Shown: in pieces, positions 21,890 to 29,526 of the stretch | Layout of the letters: every line of letters starts with the position of its first letter | How positions within the stretch are numbered: position 1 is the stretch's first letter | IMG/VR virus record: IMGVR_UViG_3300012954_000009 | Span: 1 to 64,000 of that record | Origin: a virus | Reading direction: 5' to 3' (one strand) | Length of the DNA: 64,000 nt | The notes under the pieces: model-generated | Seen by the model: only the letters and a program-made list of their open reading frames with translations | Databases searched by the model: none | Told to the model about the DNA's origin: nothing | Translations under genes and position numbers: made by a program

Positions 21890-23881
21890 ATGAATCATTG
21901 GGTAATGGACTATGAAACATTATCTAATTGTTTTGTTGCAGTGTTTGAGCATTATAAAACATCTGAAAGGAAAGTTTTTGTGATACATGACAATCAAAAT
22001 GATTTAGTAAGTTTTGTAGACTTTTTAAGACAAAATACAGAAAATAAAGAGTGGCATATATCATACAATGGTTTAGCATTTGATGCACAAGTAACCCATT
22101 TTGTAATTGAAAATCACAGTGAGTGGTTAGATCTTCACGGATCAGATGTGGCTAGCATAATATATAACTATGCTGCTGAATGCATCATAAAAAGTAATAA
22201 GAAAGAGTTCCAGCAGTATCCTTTATGGAGAATGTGTATTGGACAAATTGATTTATTTAAGTTACATCATTGGGATAACCCGGCTAAGAGATCTAGTTTA
22301 AAGTGGATTCAGTATAGTATGGATTGGGATAACATGTTAGATATGCCCATACACCATGAAACTATTATTAAAACACAAGAAGAAATAGATCTTATAATTG
22401 AGTATTGTATAAATGATGTAGAATCTACTAAAGAGATTTATAAAAAATCACAGTCCCAGATTGCTTTGAGGAAAGAGTTGACAAAGAAATATAATATAAA
22501 TCTTTTCTCAGCTTCAGAGCCTAGGATTAGTAAAGAGCTTTTTGCATATTACTTATCTAAGATGCTTAATATATCTAAACCAGAGATCAAAAGGATGCGT
22601 ACTTATAGAGATACTATAAAGGTTAAAGATATTCTATTACCGTATATAAGTTTTAAGTCATTAGAGTTTAAAAACTTATTGGACCGGTTTAAGATGCTTG
22701 AATTAAATCCTGATAGTTTAAAAGGTAGCTTTAAGTATTCAGTAAACTATAAAAATGTAAAGACTGACTTTGGTCTAGGTGGTGTACACGGTGCAATATC
22801 TAGTGGAGTATACAAATCTGATGATGATTATGTTATTATGTCTTCAGATGTTACTAGTTTTTATCCAAATCTTGTTATTAAGAACAAGTGGGCTCCTGGA
22901 CATTTCCCAGAAGAAGAGTTTTGTAATCAGTATGAGTGGTTCTTTGAGGAGAGGAAGAAGATTCCAAAGAGTAATCCTATGAACTATGTGTATAAGATTA
23001 TACTTAATTCAACATTTGGTCTTAGTAATGATATCAATAGTTTCTTTTATGATCCTGAACTGTGTATGCGTATTACAGTTAATGGACAGTTGACACTTAT
23101 GATGTTGTATGAAATGATTATGGAAGAAATACCAGATGCTGTATCTCTTATGCAGAACACTGATGGTATTGAGATAAGAATACCTAGGGATCAAACTGAT
23201 AAGTATATGGAAATATGTTCAAGATGGGAAGATATTACAAATCTAAATCTAGAACATGATACATATCAAAGGATCATAGTTGGAGATGTCAATAATTATA
23301 TTGGTGTTAATGACTTTAAGCAGATTGATCTCAAGAGCTGGAGAGATATTAAACATGATAATCCTCATTATTTATTTAAAGTGAATAATGATAAATTTTA
23401 TTATGCTCCTACCAAGATGAAGGGTAGATTTGATTTCCACAATTTAGCTCTGCACAAGAATAAGTCAAAGCTTATAATTAAGAAAGCTATATTTTATTAT
23501 TTTGTACATGATATATTACCAGAGGATTATCTTGCTAAGAATAGAAACATCCTTGATTATTGTATAGGTGGTAAGTCTAAAGGCAACTGGAAACAGTTTG
23601 CAAGAGGTCTCAACAAGGGTGAGTTCTTTCAAGAAGAGTTACAAAAGATAAATAGATACTATATTAGTAAAAGCGGTGTTAAGATTGTCAAGATTAATAG
23701 TCAAGATGATAGAGAAATACAACTTGAATCAGGTCGTTGGTTACAAAGTGTCTTTAATAAGATGGAATTGAAACCAAGATGGGATGATTATGATATAGAT
23801 AATGCTTATTATATGAAAGCAATTGAGTCTGAAATTGACAACATTCTTGAAGTCAGCATCAATCAATTAAAATTATTCTAA
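21890..23881 (+). CDS. Family B DNA polymerase with 3'-5' exonuclease, 663 aa
   Basis: The replicative polymerase. Exonuclease motifs are DYETL (7-11), YNGLAFDA (59-66) and YCIND (172-176). Polymerase motifs are GLGGVHGA (296-302), SSDVTSFYP (318-326), KIILNSTFG (369-377) and NTDG with catalytic Asp425. All catalytic acidic residues are present. The interval between DxxSFYP and Kx3N is only about 49 residues. That is too short for a TPR1 insertion, so the protein-primed phi29 type is not indicated. A terminator overlaps the stop codon. Confidence 0.92.
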   Translation: MNHWVMDYETLSNCFVAVFEHYKTSERKVFVIHDNQNDLVSFVDFLRQNTENKEWHISYNGLAFDAQVTHFVIENHSEWLDLHGSDVASIIYNYAAECIIKSNKKEFQQYPLWRMCIGQIDLFKLHHWDNPAKRSSLKWIQYSMDWDNMLDMPIHHETIIKTQEEIDLIIEYCINDVESTKEIYKKSQSQIALRKELTKKYNINLFSASEPRISKELFAYYLSKMLNISKPEIKRMRTYRDTIKVKDILLPYISFKSLEFKNLLDRFKMLELNPDSLKGSFKYSVNYKNVKTDFGLGGVHGAISSGVYKSDDDYVIMSSDVTSFYPNLVIKNKWAPGHFPEEEFCNQYEWFFEERKKIPKSNPMNYVYKIILNSTFGLSNDINSFFYDPELCMRITVNGQLTLMMLYEMIMEEIPDAVSLMQNTDGIEIRIPRDQTDKYMEICSRWEDITNLNLEHDTYQRIIVGDVNNYIGVNDFKQIDLKSWRDIKHDNPHYLFKVNNDKFYYAPTKMKGRFDFHNLALHKNKSKLIIKKAIFYYFVHDILPEDYLAKNRNILDYCIGGKSKGNWKQFARGLNKGEFFQEELQKINRYYISKSGVKIVKINSQDDREIQLESGRWLQSVFNKMELKPRWDDYDIDNAYYMKAIESEIDNILEVSINQLKLF

Positions 23882-23917
23882 TAGGGTCAAAAAATAGGCC
23901 CTATTAGTTTTACTTTA
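23878..23917 (+). terminator. Intrinsic terminator overlapping the polymerase stop
   Basis: CTAATAGGG (23878-23886) pairs with CCCTATTAG (23899-23907) over a 12-base loop, then TTTTACTTT follows. The stem includes the polymerase stop codon, so translation termination and hairpin formation are linked. Confidence 0.8.
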
Positions 23918-23930
23918 TCAAATATTATAT

Positions 23931-23938
23931 TATATTTG
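23931..23938 (+). promoter_or_regulatory. Candidate -7 promoter box (TAnnTTTG)
   Basis: TATATTTG matches the Bacteroidota -7 consensus and lies 26 bases before ATG 23964, right after the polymerase terminator. A -33 TTTG is not evident. It would drive the DUF932-like gene as a separate transcript. Confidence 0.4.
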
Positions 23939-23963
23939 TTTAAACTTTAAATGTTTATATATT

Positions 23964-24869
23964 ATGGGTTATAAAAAACCAACAGAAACAACAAAGGCAT
24001 ACTTAGAAAATGCCCCTCTTCCAAACCACGGTAAGAGTTATACAGTCATATCTCATAAGCAGGTAATTGACAATACTCTCCAGATGTTAAATCAGAGTGG
24101 ATTTACAGTGGAGAAAGAATTATATAGAGCAAATAACAATGCACAAGTTGCTCAAGGTATATTCCATATTAAACCAAATAACACATCTGATACTCAGATA
24201 CTTGAAGAAGAAGAGTTAGGGATGATGTTTGCTTGGACTAATAGTTATGACAAGTCAGTAAGGTTCCAATGTGCTATTGGAGGATATGTGCAAGTATGTT
24301 ATAACGGTATGGTGTGTGGAGATATGATGACTTTTGCAAGAAAGCATACAGGATCTGCAGATCATGAAATCAAAATGCAAATCTCTAATCAAATTAAGAA
24401 TGCTGAGAAGTATTTTAAAAGAATTCTAGATGATAGAGATGCACTTAGAGGCCTACCTTTAAATAAAAGACAACAGTCTGAACTATTAGGTAGATTATAT
24501 TTTGATGAAAATGTATTAGAAGCTAGTCAACTTACTTGTATAAAGAGTGAGATGGAGGAGCCTTCTTATGATTACAAGTGTGATCAGGAGAATGCCTGGG
24601 CTTTTTATAATCATGTAACACATGGATTAAAAAAGGCACACCCTAGAAATTGGCTAAGTGATACTAAAAACTTCCATGATTTTATTGCTGCAGACTTATT
24701 GGGCAATATGGGTATTCATAAAACAGATAATATAGATCTCAGTAAGTATGAGACATCTAATGATTCTACTATGATAGAAGTAGATTTTGAAGATGCTCAT
24801 GTTGAAACAGTAGATGAAGTTCTAACTAGTTCTATGGAACACCAGTTAAGTTATCTTGGAAGATCCTAA
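23964..24869 (+). CDS. DUF932-like protein, 301 aa
   Basis: The order TVISHKQVIDNTLQMLNQSGF, MFAWTNSYDKSVRF, GYVQVCYNGMVCG and FARKHTGSADH matches my memory of the DUF932 (phage/plasmid-like TIGR03299) family. Members occur widely in phages and plasmids and may interact with DNA, but their role is not established. The C-terminus is acidic (IEVDFEDAHVETVDE). It lies between two terminators with its own candidate promoter, so it is probably a single-gene transcript. Confidence 0.7.
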   Translation: MGYKKPTETTKAYLENAPLPNHGKSYTVISHKQVIDNTLQMLNQSGFTVEKELYRANNNAQVAQGIFHIKPNNTSDTQILEEEELGMMFAWTNSYDKSVRFQCAIGGYVQVCYNGMVCGDMMTFARKHTGSADHEIKMQISNQIKNAEKYFKRILDDRDALRGLPLNKRQQSELLGRLYFDENVLEASQLTCIKSEMEEPSYDYKCDQENAWAFYNHVTHGLKKAHPRNWLSDTKNFHDFIAADLLGNMGIHKTDNIDLSKYETSNDSTMIEVDFEDAHVETVDEVLTSSMEHQLSYLGRS

Positions 24870-24948
24870 TTTCATAAGACCGGCTATATTGTTAGTAGTA
24901 GGACTAGCAATAATATACCTGTGCTATGTAAGACAGGATGAAGATTAA
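24856..24948 (+). CDS. Possible 30-aa membrane peptide
   Basis: A TTG-started frame overlaps the end of the DUF932-like gene and encodes one hydrophobic helix (PAILLVVGLAIIYLCYV) followed by RQDED. The charge pattern suits a single-span membrane peptide. A non-ATG start and absence of a clear ribosome-binding site make it uncertain. It could be expressed by coupling to the upstream stop at 24867-24869. Confidence 0.3.
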   Translation: MEDPNFIRPAILLVVGLAIIYLCYVRQDED

Positions 24949-24974
24949 ATAAATTCTGTGATATAATTTGATTA

Positions 24975-25025
24975 AGAAGGAAAACCAGCCAGCAGGTTTT
25001 TAAGAATTTCCCTGCTGTTCCTTCT
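24975..25025. terminator. Bidirectional terminator between convergent blocks
   Basis: AGAAGGAA (24975-24982) pairs with TTCCTTCT (25018-25025), and inside it CAGCAGG pairs with CCTGCTG. The two stems share one large interrupted hairpin with A- and T-rich flanks on both sides. It lies where the plus-strand block meets the minus-strand small-gene block and covers the stop of the fibre-like gene. Confidence 0.75.
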
Positions 25026-26157
25026 ATTTAGCATCTGGAGGAGTATTACAGAATGCTATCATGTTTTCTCTGAATTTAGCATAGTCACTAGAATTATTTA
25101 ATACAGTTACAAGATCTTCACATGAAATTGAGGGGCTTGTTTCTATTACATCACCACTTGAATCAACAGATAAATTGTATGCAGCTGTTCCTGTAAGATT
25201 GCCATCACCATATTGAGGTAATCTTACTTCACCGGTCTGACCAACTAACTCCATCACTCGTTGTAAATTGTTAGCACTATTAACTGCTTTAAAAGCTAAT
25301 ACTTGACCAGCTTGTGTAGCATTATAAAATGTATCTATACTTGCTGCATCTATATTATTTTGATTCTGAGCATTACCTTGAAACAAAATTCTAGCACTTC
25401 CTTGTGCTGAAGAACCAACAATAACAGGTCTTATAATTAAAGCATTGTTAGGTATACCAAAAAATCCATCTTTATAACCTACTGTTAGGCTGCTATTTGT
25501 AATGTCAACATTGTTATTTATAGTTACTGTAGTTGCTGCTGCATCTTGAGTAATTTTACTATCACCTAATATACCACTTGGTCCATCTGTCCAAATTGGT
25601 ACAGTGTCTGTTGTACCAGTTCCAGCTCCACCACTATCACCAGCAGCTAAGTCTATTTCATTACCATCTTCTGATTCTGTTATAGTAACTGAACCATTAT
25701 TTGATGTAAGAGTTCTAAAGTTTAATGTCTCTCCTGTCTTATCTTTAAAGATACCTTGACCAAGACCAACATTATCTGCTTGATTCTCTTCTGCTGTAGT
25801 ATCAAATTCTACATAAGGTCCGTTTTCTACTATAGTAAGATTTAAATTAAGTGATTTAAGTCTTCTAAAAGCATAATAACATGATGACTCCTGAGTTGGG
25901 TCTTCTGCCGGTATAATCTCTTTACCAAGAAATACACCTGCTTCTAATCCTTCTAGAGGCCAATTAACACGCTCACATGGATCTCTAAGATCTTTTACAG
26001 TTATAAGCCTTGCATCTTTAGGGGGTATAGGAGAAGCAACACCTGTCATATCAGGTTTATCATGTACACCTATAACAAGTACATCATGATCTTTAGGTGC
26101 TGTCTCATACTTCTTCTTTTTGAAGAAGCCCATTATATCAGTAAGAATATTGCTCAT
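25024..26157 (-). CDS. Tail-fibre or appendage-like protein, 377 aa
   Basis: The N-terminal 120 residues are unique. From about 120 on, the sequence has phage-fibre style repeats: GLGQGIFKDKTGETLNFRTL, SNNGSVTITESEDGNEIDLAA, then a Gly/Thr linker (GDSGGAGTGTTD) and PIWTDGPSGILGDSKITQ. These Asn/Gly/Thr-rich beta segments are typical of trimeric appendage proteins. A role in receptor binding or virion decoration is likely. It is the last gene of its minus-strand unit and ends in a terminator. Confidence 0.65.
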   Translation of the reverse strand: MSNILTDIMGFFKKKKYETAPKDHDVLVIGVHDKPDMTGVASPIPPKDARLITVKDLRDPCERVNWPLEGLEAGVFLGKEIIPAEDPTQESSCYYAFRRLKSLNLNLTIVENGPYVEFDTTAEENQADNVGLGQGIFKDKTGETLNFRTLTSNNGSVTITESEDGNEIDLAAGDSGGAGTGTTDTVPIWTDGPSGILGDSKITQDAAATTVTINNNVDITNSSLTVGYKDGFFGIPNNALIIRPVIVGSSAQGSARILFQGNAQNQNNIDAASIDTFYNATQAGQVLAFKAVNSANNLQRVMELVGQTGEVRLPQYGDGNLTGTAAYNLSVDSSGDVIETSPSISCEDLVTVLNNSSDYAKFRENMIAFCNTPPDAK

Positions 26158-26478
26158 TTATTTTTTTCTTTTCTTTTTCTTCTTACCTGAGTAAGTACTA
26201 GCCTGACCATATGAACCTCCACGGCCATAGTTATACTTTTCTCCTCCTGCTTCCATCATAGACTTCCCAGATCCTTGAATAAGCATATCCACCATATCAG
26301 CACCACCGCCAGCTCCACCATAAGTCATTGTAACTAGTGGTTTAGTTTCTAGACCAGCTTGAGCTTTAATTCCTTTTTTTGCTAAAGCTTGTACTAATGC
26401 TTTTGCGCCTGATAAGTTTTTTTCTCCGTTTCCTTTTCCTGCTTTAAAAGCACCTTTATATCCTGCATTTGTTGGCAT
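26158..26478 (-). CDS. Small Gly-rich protein with Lys tail, 106 aa
   Basis: The protein has repeated Gly/Ala/Lys segments (AGYKGAFKAGKGNG; YGGAGGGADMVDMLIQGSG) and a Tyr/Gly stretch before a terminal run of Lys and Arg. Its stop directly abuts the fibre-like gene start. Low complexity makes homology hard to judge. A virion-associated or nucleic-acid-binding role is plausible given position among late small genes. Confidence 0.55.
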   Translation of the reverse strand: MPTNAGYKGAFKAGKGNGEKNLSGAKALVQALAKKGIKAQAGLETKPLVTMTYGGAGGGADMVDMLIQGSGKSMMEAGGEKYNYGRGGSYGQASTYSGKKKKKRKK

Positions 26479-26490
26479 AATTTCTAATTT

Positions 26491-26637
26491 TTAATTGTTT
26501 ATATCTAATTCTAATGTTGCTATTAATAAATAAAGCTTATAAGTTGAATAGTCACAGTTATCATCTGGTCCTATGTACTCATAACCTAAAGCAAACCTAT
26601 TATGAGGCCAGTGAAATGTTATTGTTAAATGCCACAT
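26491..26637 (-). CDS. Small protein MWHLTITFHW..., 48 aa
   Basis: The ATG at 26637 overlaps the stop of the upstream 40-aa gene (TAATG). The peptide has alternating hydrophobics (MWHLTITFHWPHNRFALGY), an acidic DDNCDYS turn, and a hydrophobic helix LYLLIATLELDI. I recall similar short proteins in Bacteroidota phages but cannot name a family. Coupled start and clean spacing to the next gene support it as real. Confidence 0.55.
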   Translation of the reverse strand: MWHLTITFHWPHNRFALGYEYIGPDDNCDYSTYKLYLLIATLELDINN

Positions 26638-26759
26638 TATCTTCCTTGTCCTCTATATTTCTTTTTAAATCCTTTCTGACCCTTGCTTGCATTTTTTGAA
26701 TGCACACCTGGTCTTTTAGTATTCACTTTGAAGCTGTAATCAACCTTCTTTAGTCTCAT
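26637..26759 (-). CDS. Small basic protein, 40 aa
   Basis: Starts inside the end of the membrane-protein gene at 26740-26985 and ends in TAATG. Sequence pattern MRLKKVDYSFKVNTKRPG then HSKNASKGQKGFKKKYRGQGR: about one third Lys/Arg, no acidic stretch. It could bind DNA, RNA or the membrane. Overlap coupling on both ends supports translation. Function unknown. Confidence 0.55.
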   Translation of the reverse strand: MRLKKVDYSFKVNTKRPGVHSKNASKGQKGFKKKYRGQGR

Positions 26760-26985
26760 CTTTTTTACTTCTAAAAACTTTACCAGCTTCCGCTATACCA
26801 AAACTTCCTAATGTAATGATAACAAAAGAATTATATATGTATTCTTGTATCTGGAGTTCTTTTCCCCATAAACCGGTAGCAATATCTACTACACCAAATA
26901 TAACCATCATTGTAAATGCTGCAAATCCTACCACATTCTTTTCGTTAATGTCATTATCATCCTTAAATATATCACTAAACGCCAT
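26740..26985 (-). CDS. Two-span membrane protein, holin candidate, 81 aa
   Basis: Two hydrophobic helices, near residues 19-40 (VVGFAAFTMMVIFGVVDIATG) and 50-70 (YNSFVIITLGSFGIAEAG), are separated by a short polar loop with KELQIQ. Both ends are charged. The size and topology fit phage holins, which permeabilise the inner membrane for lysis, but no endolysin gene is recognised nearby. Its ATG overlaps the upstream stop (TAATG). Confidence 0.55.
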   Translation of the reverse strand: MAFSDIFKDDNDINEKNVVGFAAFTMMVIFGVVDIATGLWGKELQIQEYIYNSFVIITLGSFGIAEAGKVFRSKKDETKEG

Positions 26986-27194
26986 TATTTTTTCTTTTTC
27001 TTGCTTAATTTTCTTAGTGTTAATGCAAATCTTGCACGCTGTGCAGTTTTACTATCTCCACCCTTTGCTTTTTCACGCAACCAAGAAACTTTTATAGTAC
27101 CATCCTTCTTTATAGCTCCTGCACGTTTAGCAGTTGCAGTTAAAGAGCCTGGTTTTTTAATGGCCTTCTTTATATTAAGCTTCTTTTTTGCCAC
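26985..27194 (-). CDS. Small basic protein, about 69 aa
   Basis: An ATG at 27245 would overlap the previous gene by 71 bases. A GTG at 27194 gives MAKKKLNIKKAIKKPGSL and only a 20-base overlap, so I use it. The core KPGSLTATAKRAGAIKKDGTIKVSW followed by AQRARFALTLRKL ends in Lys repeats. It reminds me of small virion or DNA-condensing proteins of the DUF5872 type, by pattern only. Confidence 0.5.
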   Translation of the reverse strand: MAKKKLNIKKAIKKPGSLTATAKRAGAIKKDGTIKVSWLREKAKGGDSKTAQRARFALTLRKLSKKKKK

Positions 27195-27489
27195 TTTTCT
27201 TTGGTCTTCCTCTACGTTTTTTACCTTTAGCTGCTTCAACAACATCGTCTACCTGATTAACAACTTCTTTAGCTGCATCAGCAACATCTTTAAGTTCTTT
27301 TTTTACAGCTTTAACTCTTCTTTTAGTTTCTTCAACTACTTCTTTAACGTCTTCTACTACTTCTTCTACTTCATCAGGAATATAATCTCCATCACTATCA
27401 TTGATTTTACCAGTTTTGTAAAAACCAAAATAGTAGACAGCAACTCCTACAACAGAGAGAACTACAATAAGACCTATAATTTGTAACAT
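27175..27489 (-). CDS. Membrane-anchored coiled-coil protein with calcium-like motif, 104 aa
   Basis: I start at ATG 27489 (MLQIIGLIVVLSVVG), because 27528 adds an AT-coded leader with no support. One transmembrane helix at residues 1-22 is followed by DSDGDYIPDEVEE, which resembles a calcium-binding thrombospondin type 3 loop. A Val/Lys/Glu coiled coil of about 50 residues follows, then a basic tail with GRPKK. It probably projects from the inner membrane. A recurring AT-rich motif lies just upstream. Confidence 0.55.
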   Translation of the reverse strand: MLQIIGLIVVLSVVGVAVYYFGFYKTGKINDSDGDYIPDEVEEVVEDVKEVVEETKRRVKAVKKELKDVADAAKEVVNQVDDVVEAAKGKKRRGRPKKSGKKEA

Positions 27490-27507
27490 GATTTTTTTAT
27501 TATTAAT

Positions 27508-27528
27508 TGTTATAATAATAATATACAA
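27508..27528 (-). promoter_or_regulatory. Candidate promoter motif (copy 1)
   Basis: On the minus strand this reads TTTGTATATTAT then TATTATAAC. It is about 80 percent identical to the motif at 29168-29188 and shares TATATTAT with one at 34409-34424. It lies 19 bases before the start codon at 27489, so it may be a promoter for the downstream small-gene group. Confidence 0.45.
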
Positions 27529-27554
27529 AAAATATGTGAAGAATACAAAGAGAT

Positions 27555-27935
27555 TTAATCTTTGTCAAAGACACCTGTGTTATCCCAGAACTCTTTAGTA
27601 GGTTTAAAGTTAAAGTTATAAGGGTTTACAGTATAAGGATTTGTTTTAGGTTTTCTACTGATAGGTTTTTGTTTTAATCTAACGTTGACATTAGTTCTTT
27701 GAGCAGGAGGTGTATAATAATAGTTTATACCGGCTCTATCATATCTAGCATTAAAACTATTTAGATCTGTATTTATTGGATAAGATATTACATATCTATT
27801 ACCTACCCAGTCTGTACCTTGTACATAAACAGTTTGACCAAAGGCTGTACTGAAACCTAACAAGAAGACTATTACAATTATTAAGATAGTTAAAGCTTTA
27901 ATTGAATGGCTTTCAACTTTTTCTTTTCTATTCAT
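27555..27935 (-). CDS. Exported protein with signal peptide, 126 aa
   Basis: ATG 27935 (MNRKEKVESHS) places a signal-type hydrophobic segment (LTILIIVIVFLLGFSTAFG) at residues 14-33 with a likely cleavage after AFG. The mature part has VYVQGTDWVGNRYVISY and many Asn/Tyr/Pro (YYYTPPAQR; NPYTVNPYNFNF). It should be periplasmic or surface-exposed. No domain is recognised. Upstream ATG 27971 would overlap the Rossmann-like gene. Confidence 0.55.
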   Translation of the reverse strand: MNRKEKVESHSIKALTILIIVIVFLLGFSTAFGQTVYVQGTDWVGNRYVISYPINTDLNSFNARYDRAGINYYYTPPAQRTNVNVRLKQKPISRKPKTNPYTVNPYNFNFKPTKEFWDNTGVFDKD

Positions 27936-27954
27936 AGATGTAAATATAAGAAAA

Positions 27955-28827
27955 TTATCTGAGTCTACCACACTTTACTAAAAACTTAAAGTAGTTCATA
28001 CTTGTAAAGTAGTGCAGGTTTCTATATTTATTAGGATTGAAGTTCTGCAGTCTAGTCTGGGTATATGTATCTTCTTCTAAAACTCTTATGTTCAGATCTT
28101 TAGCTGTCATATTATTATTAATTAAATAATTTTTGAAGTCTTTTACAAAATCATCTGTCTTTACTCTACAAGAAAAGTATTGAGTGTTAGGTTTAGAAGG
28201 ATAGAGGCTTGTTACATTTAGTAAGAAGAATAAAGAATTTAAAAGTTTATCTGTGGTTCTTGATTTATAATAAGACACCTCAGCTATAAGAACATCTAGA
28301 GGATCAATTCTAGATGATGTTACTTCTATAAATAAATGTTTGTATGTTTTGTCAACATTAGTGTAGTTGTCTAAGGAAATATTATTGGTTAAGTATAACT
28401 CTTTAAACTTGTATGCATGCATACCATATACATTAGAGTTGTCTATAGTTTTTATAGTATCTTTTATGATCCGGATGTTGGGGCGTAATCTTATCTTATT
28501 TATTAAATCCTGAATAAAAACATTAGAGCCTGTATTAATATGATAAATAGAATAGTCTGTATACTTTTTATTATCTAAAGTCTTTATGTGCTTTAGCGGG
28601 CCCTGCAGCTGATACTTTGCATCAACAAAAGAAAGATCTTTATTTATAGAGTCTATGTAGTTTTTATTGTTAACCCACTGCATGTGAACTCTAGCATCTG
28701 ATACTTGCCAGGCACCACCTAAATTAGATTCTTTATCTATTATACAAAGTTGTAGATCTCTATATGAATTTATATAGCAGTCTAACAGAAAAGATATATT
28801 TGATGATAAGTATATCTTATCATACAT
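27955..28827 (-). CDS. Rossmann/FAD-type oxidoreductase-like protein, 290 aa
   Basis: Residues 1-42 mimic the FAD-binding start of flavin monooxygenases and amine oxidases: YDKIYLSSNISF in place of the GxGxxG loop, then LQLCIIDKESNLGGAWQV, which keeps the dinucleotide-type acidic residue and the GGAW motif. The Gly-rich loop is therefore degenerate. The rest is unlike known oxidoreductases. It may bind a nucleotide cofactor weakly or serve a structural role. It overlaps the upstream coiled-coil gene by eight bases. Confidence 0.5.
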   Translation of the reverse strand: MYDKIYLSSNISFLLDCYINSYRDLQLCIIDKESNLGGAWQVSDARVHMQWVNNKNYIDSINKDLSFVDAKYQLQGPLKHIKTLDNKKYTDYSIYHINTGSNVFIQDLINKIRLRPNIRIIKDTIKTIDNSNVYGMHAYKFKELYLTNNISLDNYTNVDKTYKHLFIEVTSSRIDPLDVLIAEVSYYKSRTTDKLLNSLFFLLNVTSLYPSKPNTQYFSCRVKTDDFVKDFKNYLINNNMTAKDLNIRVLEEDTYTQTRLQNFNPNKYRNLHYFTSMNYFKFLVKCGRLR

Positions 28828-29131
28828 TCTTTAATCTCTCATTTTCTTTTTCAAGGAATGCAACTTTAGTGCGCAGTTCACTAACTTCTTGTGTTAGAGA
28901 TAAGATTTGACCTCTCATGACATCTTTTTCTTGTGAGCTGTCTGCTAAGAGGCTCTCAAGTCTTTTTACTCTACCTCTAAGGTCATCTCTATATAAGTTT
29001 TGATCATTTTTTTCAGCCATATTTTTTCTTGCGTTTAGTTTCATTCTATTCTCGTAGAATCTCCAAGCACCAGCTGAGAATAAAACAGTAATGAGAGTTA
29101 TAATTATTGTTACTAAGCTTTCTTCAATCAT
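28820..29131 (-). CDS. Membrane-anchored coiled-coil protein, spanin-like, 103 aa
   Basis: One N-terminal transmembrane helix (LVTIIITLITVLFSAGAW, residues 6-23) is followed by a coiled coil from about 50 to 100 (RVKRLESLLADSS; LTQEVSELRTKVAFLEKEN). This topology matches i-spanins or Rz-type lysis proteins, though no paired lipoprotein overlaps it. It is the first gene of this minus-strand unit, preceded by a motif that may be its promoter. Confidence 0.5.
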   Translation of the reverse strand: MIEESLVTIIITLITVLFSAGAWRFYENRMKLNARKNMAEKNDQNLYRDDLRGRVKRLESLLADSSQEKDVMRGQILSLTQEVSELRTKVAFLEKENERLKNV

Positions 29132-29167
29132 AATAAATATATATATTTACAATACTTTATAAGATGT

Positions 29168-29188
29168 CTTACTATTATAATATACAAA
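29168..29188 (-). promoter_or_regulatory. Candidate promoter motif (copy 2)
   Basis: Minus strand TTTGTATATTAT then AATAGTAAG, 37 bases upstream of the start at 29131. It matches the motif at 27508-27528 in 17 of 21 positions by eye. The core TATTATAATA is itself a palindrome. As it sits in the divergent gap to the gene at 29232, it could serve both directions. Confidence 0.45.
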
Positions 29189-29231
29189 GAAAATTTAACT
29201 ACTAAAAATTTTAAACATAAAACCAACTGAT

Positions 29232-29426
29232 ATGGATCAAATAAATCAAAATACTTTTAATAACAGATTTAGTTTAGAACTCCTTCCTACAGAAATGTTA
29301 CTAGGAATTAAAACTGTAAACTGTGAAGTCAAATGTGAAGATGAAATATATAGACAAGTAAACGGTGTTGAGCTTGGCTTTTTATTTTTTAAATTTACAT
29401 ATGCACATATGAAATGGGAAAATTAA
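29232..29426 (+). CDS. Unknown protein, 64 aa, upstream of nrdB
   Basis: ATG 29232 opens a frame with FNNRFSLELLPTEMLLGIK, then NCEVKCEDEIYRQVNGVELG and FLFFKFTYAHMKW. It is Cys-containing and mostly strand-like. No family is recognised. It is the first plus-strand frame after the divergent gap, and a hairpin with T-rich tail separates it from nrdB. Moderate confidence that it is expressed. Confidence 0.5.
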   Translation: MDQINQNTFNNRFSLELLPTEMLLGIKTVNCEVKCEDEIYRQVNGVELGFLFFKFTYAHMKWEN

Positions 29427-29475
29427 GAAAATCCTTTTCTCTCTGATAATTTTTCAGTAAATTAAATAGTGACGG

Positions 29476-29504
29476 AGCTGCACCAAGGTGTGGCTTTATT
29501 TTTC
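29476..29504 (+). terminator. Hairpin with U-rich tail upstream of nrdB
   Basis: AGCTGCACC (29476-29484) pairs with GGTGTGGCT (29487-29495), with two G-T pairs and a very short loop, then TTATTTTTC follows. It looks like an intrinsic terminator or attenuator 23 bases before the nrdB start. Confidence 0.55.
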
Positions 29505-29526
29505 TTAAACTTTTAAAATAACAATT

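Noticed and set aside
27001-27486. Plus-strand 161-codon frame rich in Phe and Ser
   Set aside because: It is the antisense shadow of Lys/Glu-rich minus-strand genes; composition is the mirror of AAA/GAA codons and it has no domain.
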